Source of the DNA: Clostridiales bacterium
GTDB taxonomy: Bacteria; Bacillota_A; Clostridia; Christensenellales; Aristaeellaceae
Direction: 5' to 3'
Length of the DNA stretch: 7,465 nucleotides
Assembly (NCBI GenBank): GCA_012514855.1
Contig: JAAYZL010000416.1
Span: forward strand, 1 to 7,465
Under the pieces are notes generated by a model. That model made no database searches. It saw only the letters and a program-made list of their open reading frames with translations, and was not told where the DNA came from. The position numbers and the translations under genes were made by a program. Positions 6,188-7,465 of the stretch are shown in pieces; positions within the stretch are counted from its first letter, which is position 1, and every line of letters begins with the position of its first letter.

Positions 6188-7117
6188 ATGATTTCGGACG
6201 CGGGAAGGGTCTTCGGGGAGCTCTCGAAGCGGAAGTGCGTCGAAAACCGGGCGTTCGCCGAGACAATGGAGCTGCACGGCGAAAAGATACTCGTCCCTAC
6301 AAGGGGTGGAGCGCGCGAGGCGCTGATCCACCGCGGAATGACCTCGCCCGCGCCGACGATCTTTGAGATCTACGGCGGCTGCTTTTCGCAGGGCTATGTC
6401 GCCAACAACGACCGCCTGCGCGAGCGCATGTGCCGGGCGACTGGTTACAACGTGATCGGGCTCGACTACCGCAAGAGCCCGGACGACCCCTATCCCGCCG
6501 GGCTCGAGGACGTGTTCGACGCGGTCTGCTTCTTTGCCGACCATGCGGAGGAATACGGCATCGACCCAGACCGCCTCGCGACCTGGGGCCACAGCGCGGG
6601 CGGCAACTTCGCCTGCGCGCTCGCGCTGCTCGCGAAGGAGACCGGCCGCTTTCAACTGCGGGCGCAGCTGCTCGACTACCCGTACCTGGACGCCTGGAAG
6701 CCCGGCATCGAAAAGACGGCGAGCAAAACCGGGCTCACGGCGGAGGTGCTCGACGCGATGAACGAAATCTACGCGCCCGGGGAACTCCGCCGCGACGCGC
6801 ACATCTCGCCCGTCTACGCGTCCGACGAACAGCTCTCGGGCATCGCCCCCGCGGCGATCGCCGTCTGCGGCGTGGACCCGTTGAGTACCGAGGCCGAGGC
6901 GATGGCCGCGCGGCTCCTTTCCTGCGGCGTGCCCGTCATGGCGCGGAAGTTCATGCGCGCGAGCCACGGCTTCCTCGAGCACTGGTTTTTCCGGGAGTAC
7001 TACATGGACGCGCTCTCCCCCGAGGAGCGCGCGGGCATCCCGGCGGACATCGGGGACATGGCGGAGGAAGGCCTCGCGTTTGTGATCGGCGCAACGAAGC
7101 ACTTTCTCGAAAAATAG
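6188..7117 (+). CDS. Alpha/beta hydrolase, HSL/acetyl-esterase type (Abhydrolase_3), 309 aa
   Basis: Predicted cytoplasmic carboxylesterase; no signal peptide is seen. Markers of the hormone-sensitive-lipase/Aes class: an oxyanion-hole segment FEIYGGCFSQG (59-69), the DYRKSPDDPYPAGLEDV block (93-109, like the family's DYRLAPEHPFPAALEDV), nucleophile elbow GHSAGG with Ser136, the acid in CGVDPLS with Asp230, and the base in RASHGF with His260. The complete triad suggests an active enzyme. The usual HGGG motif is changed to YGGC, with Tyr62 in place of His. Start ATG at 6188 with a G-rich ribosome site (GGGGAG at 6178-6183), 12 nt after the permease stop, so it is very probably co-transcribed with the transporter. 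The context suggests it removes an acyl group, for example acetyl, from the imported sugar or conjugate; the true ester is unknown. It could alternatively act on an unrelated small ester. Confidence 0.9.
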   Translation: MISDAGRVFGELSKRKCVENRAFAETMELHGEKILVPTRGGAREALIHRGMTSPAPTIFEIYGGCFSQGYVANNDRLRERMCRATGYNVIGLDYRKSPDDPYPAGLEDVFDAVCFFADHAEEYGIDPDRLATWGHSAGGNFACALALLAKETGRFQLRAQLLDYPYLDAWKPGIEKTASKTGLTAEVLDAMNEIYAPGELRRDAHISPVYASDEQLSGIAPAAIAVCGVDPLSTEAEAMAARLLSCGVPVMARKFMRASHGFLEHWFFREYYMDALSPEERAGIPADIGDMAEEGLAFVIGATKHFLEK

Positions 7118-7337
7118 GGAAACTCGTTCTTGTCATAAAAAACGGCGCGATCCAGACTATTTCGGTACATGAACGCTCCATCAACCAGGCTCTGTGGGGA
7201 ATTGAAGCGGTAAGCATAGCGTTGCACATCAAGGAACGAACTCAGTCGCAGACTGTTTCGAACTCCTTTGTGCACATTGCCCAAAGATGATGCTACCCTC
7301 CGCTTTTTATCAAACCTGACGTCTTTAGCCAAATCAG
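7118..7337. other. Non-coding or degenerate stretch with lower G+C
   Basis: No gene with a ribosome site and a recognisable product is seen here. Base composition drops by eye to about half G+C, against the clearly G+C-rich genes before it. One plus-strand frame stays open to 7290 and one minus-strand frame from 7344 runs into the hydrolase gene, but neither has a ribosome site or a family I recognise. It may be a long 3' untranslated region or the worn end of an acquired element. Confidence 0.5.
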
Positions 7338-7372
7338 AAACCATCTATTGATAAACTCGATAGGTGGTTTTT
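7338..7372 (+). terminator. Intrinsic (Rho-independent) terminator
   Basis: The 14-bp stem AAACCATCTATTGA with TCGATAGGTGGTTT (7338-7351 and 7357-7370, two G-T pairs) closes the 5-nt loop TAAAC, and the T run 7368-7372 overlaps and follows the stem. It is oriented to end plus-strand transcription, most simply that of the transporter-esterase operon about 220 nt upstream. On the minus strand the tail is only TTT followed by C, so termination there would be weaker. Confidence 0.8.
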
Positions 7373-7377
7373 GCTAT

Positions 7378-7418
7378 GCCGGAAACCTTTGCAAGCAAAG
7401 GGGTTTAGGGATACCGGC
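7378..7418. repeat. Large imperfect palindrome just after the terminator
   Basis: GCCGG (7378-7382) pairs with CCGGC (7414-7418). Inside it, AAACCTTTG (7383-7391) pairs with CAAA then GGTTT (7396-7406) around the 4-nt loop CAAG, with a 2-nt bulge and a 7-nt unpaired AGGGATA. It could be a second terminator-like RNA structure (no T run), a recombinase or transposase end site, or a regulatory leader for a gene beyond the edge. Nothing decides between these. Confidence 0.45.
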
Positions 7419-7465
7419 TTTGGAGCGGGATCGAATCGCCGGTAATTCAAAATCCAGTGAAGCCA

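Noticed and set aside
5906..7102. 398-residue minus-strand frame opposite the permease end and hydrolase
   Set aside because: Repetitive Arg/Ala/Val/His composition, no motif or ribosome site, and the plus strand carries clear permease and hydrolase signatures.
6430..7290. Plus-strand frame overlapping the hydrolase and running past its stop
   Set aside because: Inside the hydrolase it is an out-of-frame Arg-rich shadow. The tail after 7118 has no start, ribosome site or family resemblance.
7000..7344. Minus-strand frame from 7344 as a possible transposase remnant
   Set aside because: The part over 7118-7344 has a more protein-like composition, but no known family or catalytic motif could be recognised and no ribosome site precedes it.
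7348..7377. TTGATA with TGCTAT at 18 nt as a promoter
   Set aside because: The -10 match is weak and both boxes are part of the terminator stem and its T run.
7375..7408. Ten-codon frame (ATG at 7376 to TAG) after the terminator as a leader peptide
   Set aside because: No ribosome site precedes it; it lies in the palindrome and is short enough to occur by chance.
7421..7450. tRNA T-arm-like stretch GGGATCGAATCGCC
   Set aside because: It lacks the conserved GGTTCGAATCC pattern and no acceptor or anticodon arm can be drawn, so it is not a tRNA or a clear attachment site.

Overview
The window looks like chromosomal DNA of a G+C-rich bacterium of the Bacillota, most likely Clostridia. The signs are consensus-like sigma-A promoters (TTGACA/TTGACG, 17-bp spacers, extended -10 boxes), strong AGGAGG ribosome sites, GTG starts and a DeoR-type regulator. 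This assignment is an inference from style, not from a marker gene.

Layout: two ribose-type (CUT2) sugar ABC transport modules point away from each other around a 280-bp control region (about 2412-2691). Leftward (minus strand) run a DeoR-family repressor (1632-2411), a two-domain sugar ABC ATPase (113-1615) and, at the left edge, the first bases of what is probably its permease (1-76, with an apparent one-base frameshift). Rightward (plus strand) run a secreted sugar-binding protein (2692-3660), a 12-bp stem-loop in the gap, a second two-domain ATPase (3727-5205), a membrane permease (5210-6175) and a cytoplasmic alpha/beta hydrolase of the hormone-sensitive-lipase/acetyl-esterase type (6188-7117). 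The last 350 bases hold no convincing gene. They are visibly richer in A+T and contain a good intrinsic terminator (7338-7372) and a second large imperfect palindrome (7378-7418).

How the parts fit: the plus-strand operon encodes a complete importer (binding protein, ATPase, one permease presumed to homodimerise) plus an esterase without a signal peptide. This suggests uptake of a small sugar or sugar derivative carrying an acyl group that is removed inside the cell. The DeoR protein starts the opposite operon and is well placed to control both directions, because the two promoters lie back to back with repeated TTTCACGC-type elements between and downstream of them. No sugar kinase, isomerase or aldolase is in view, so the substrate cannot be named.

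Points of most interest: the divergent dual-transporter arrangement under one regulator with altered ligand-site residues; the degenerate first nucleotide-binding domain of the leftward ATPase; an Asp-to-Asn change in Walker B of the second domain of the rightward ATPase; a probable frameshift in the edge permease; and the composition shift at the right end.
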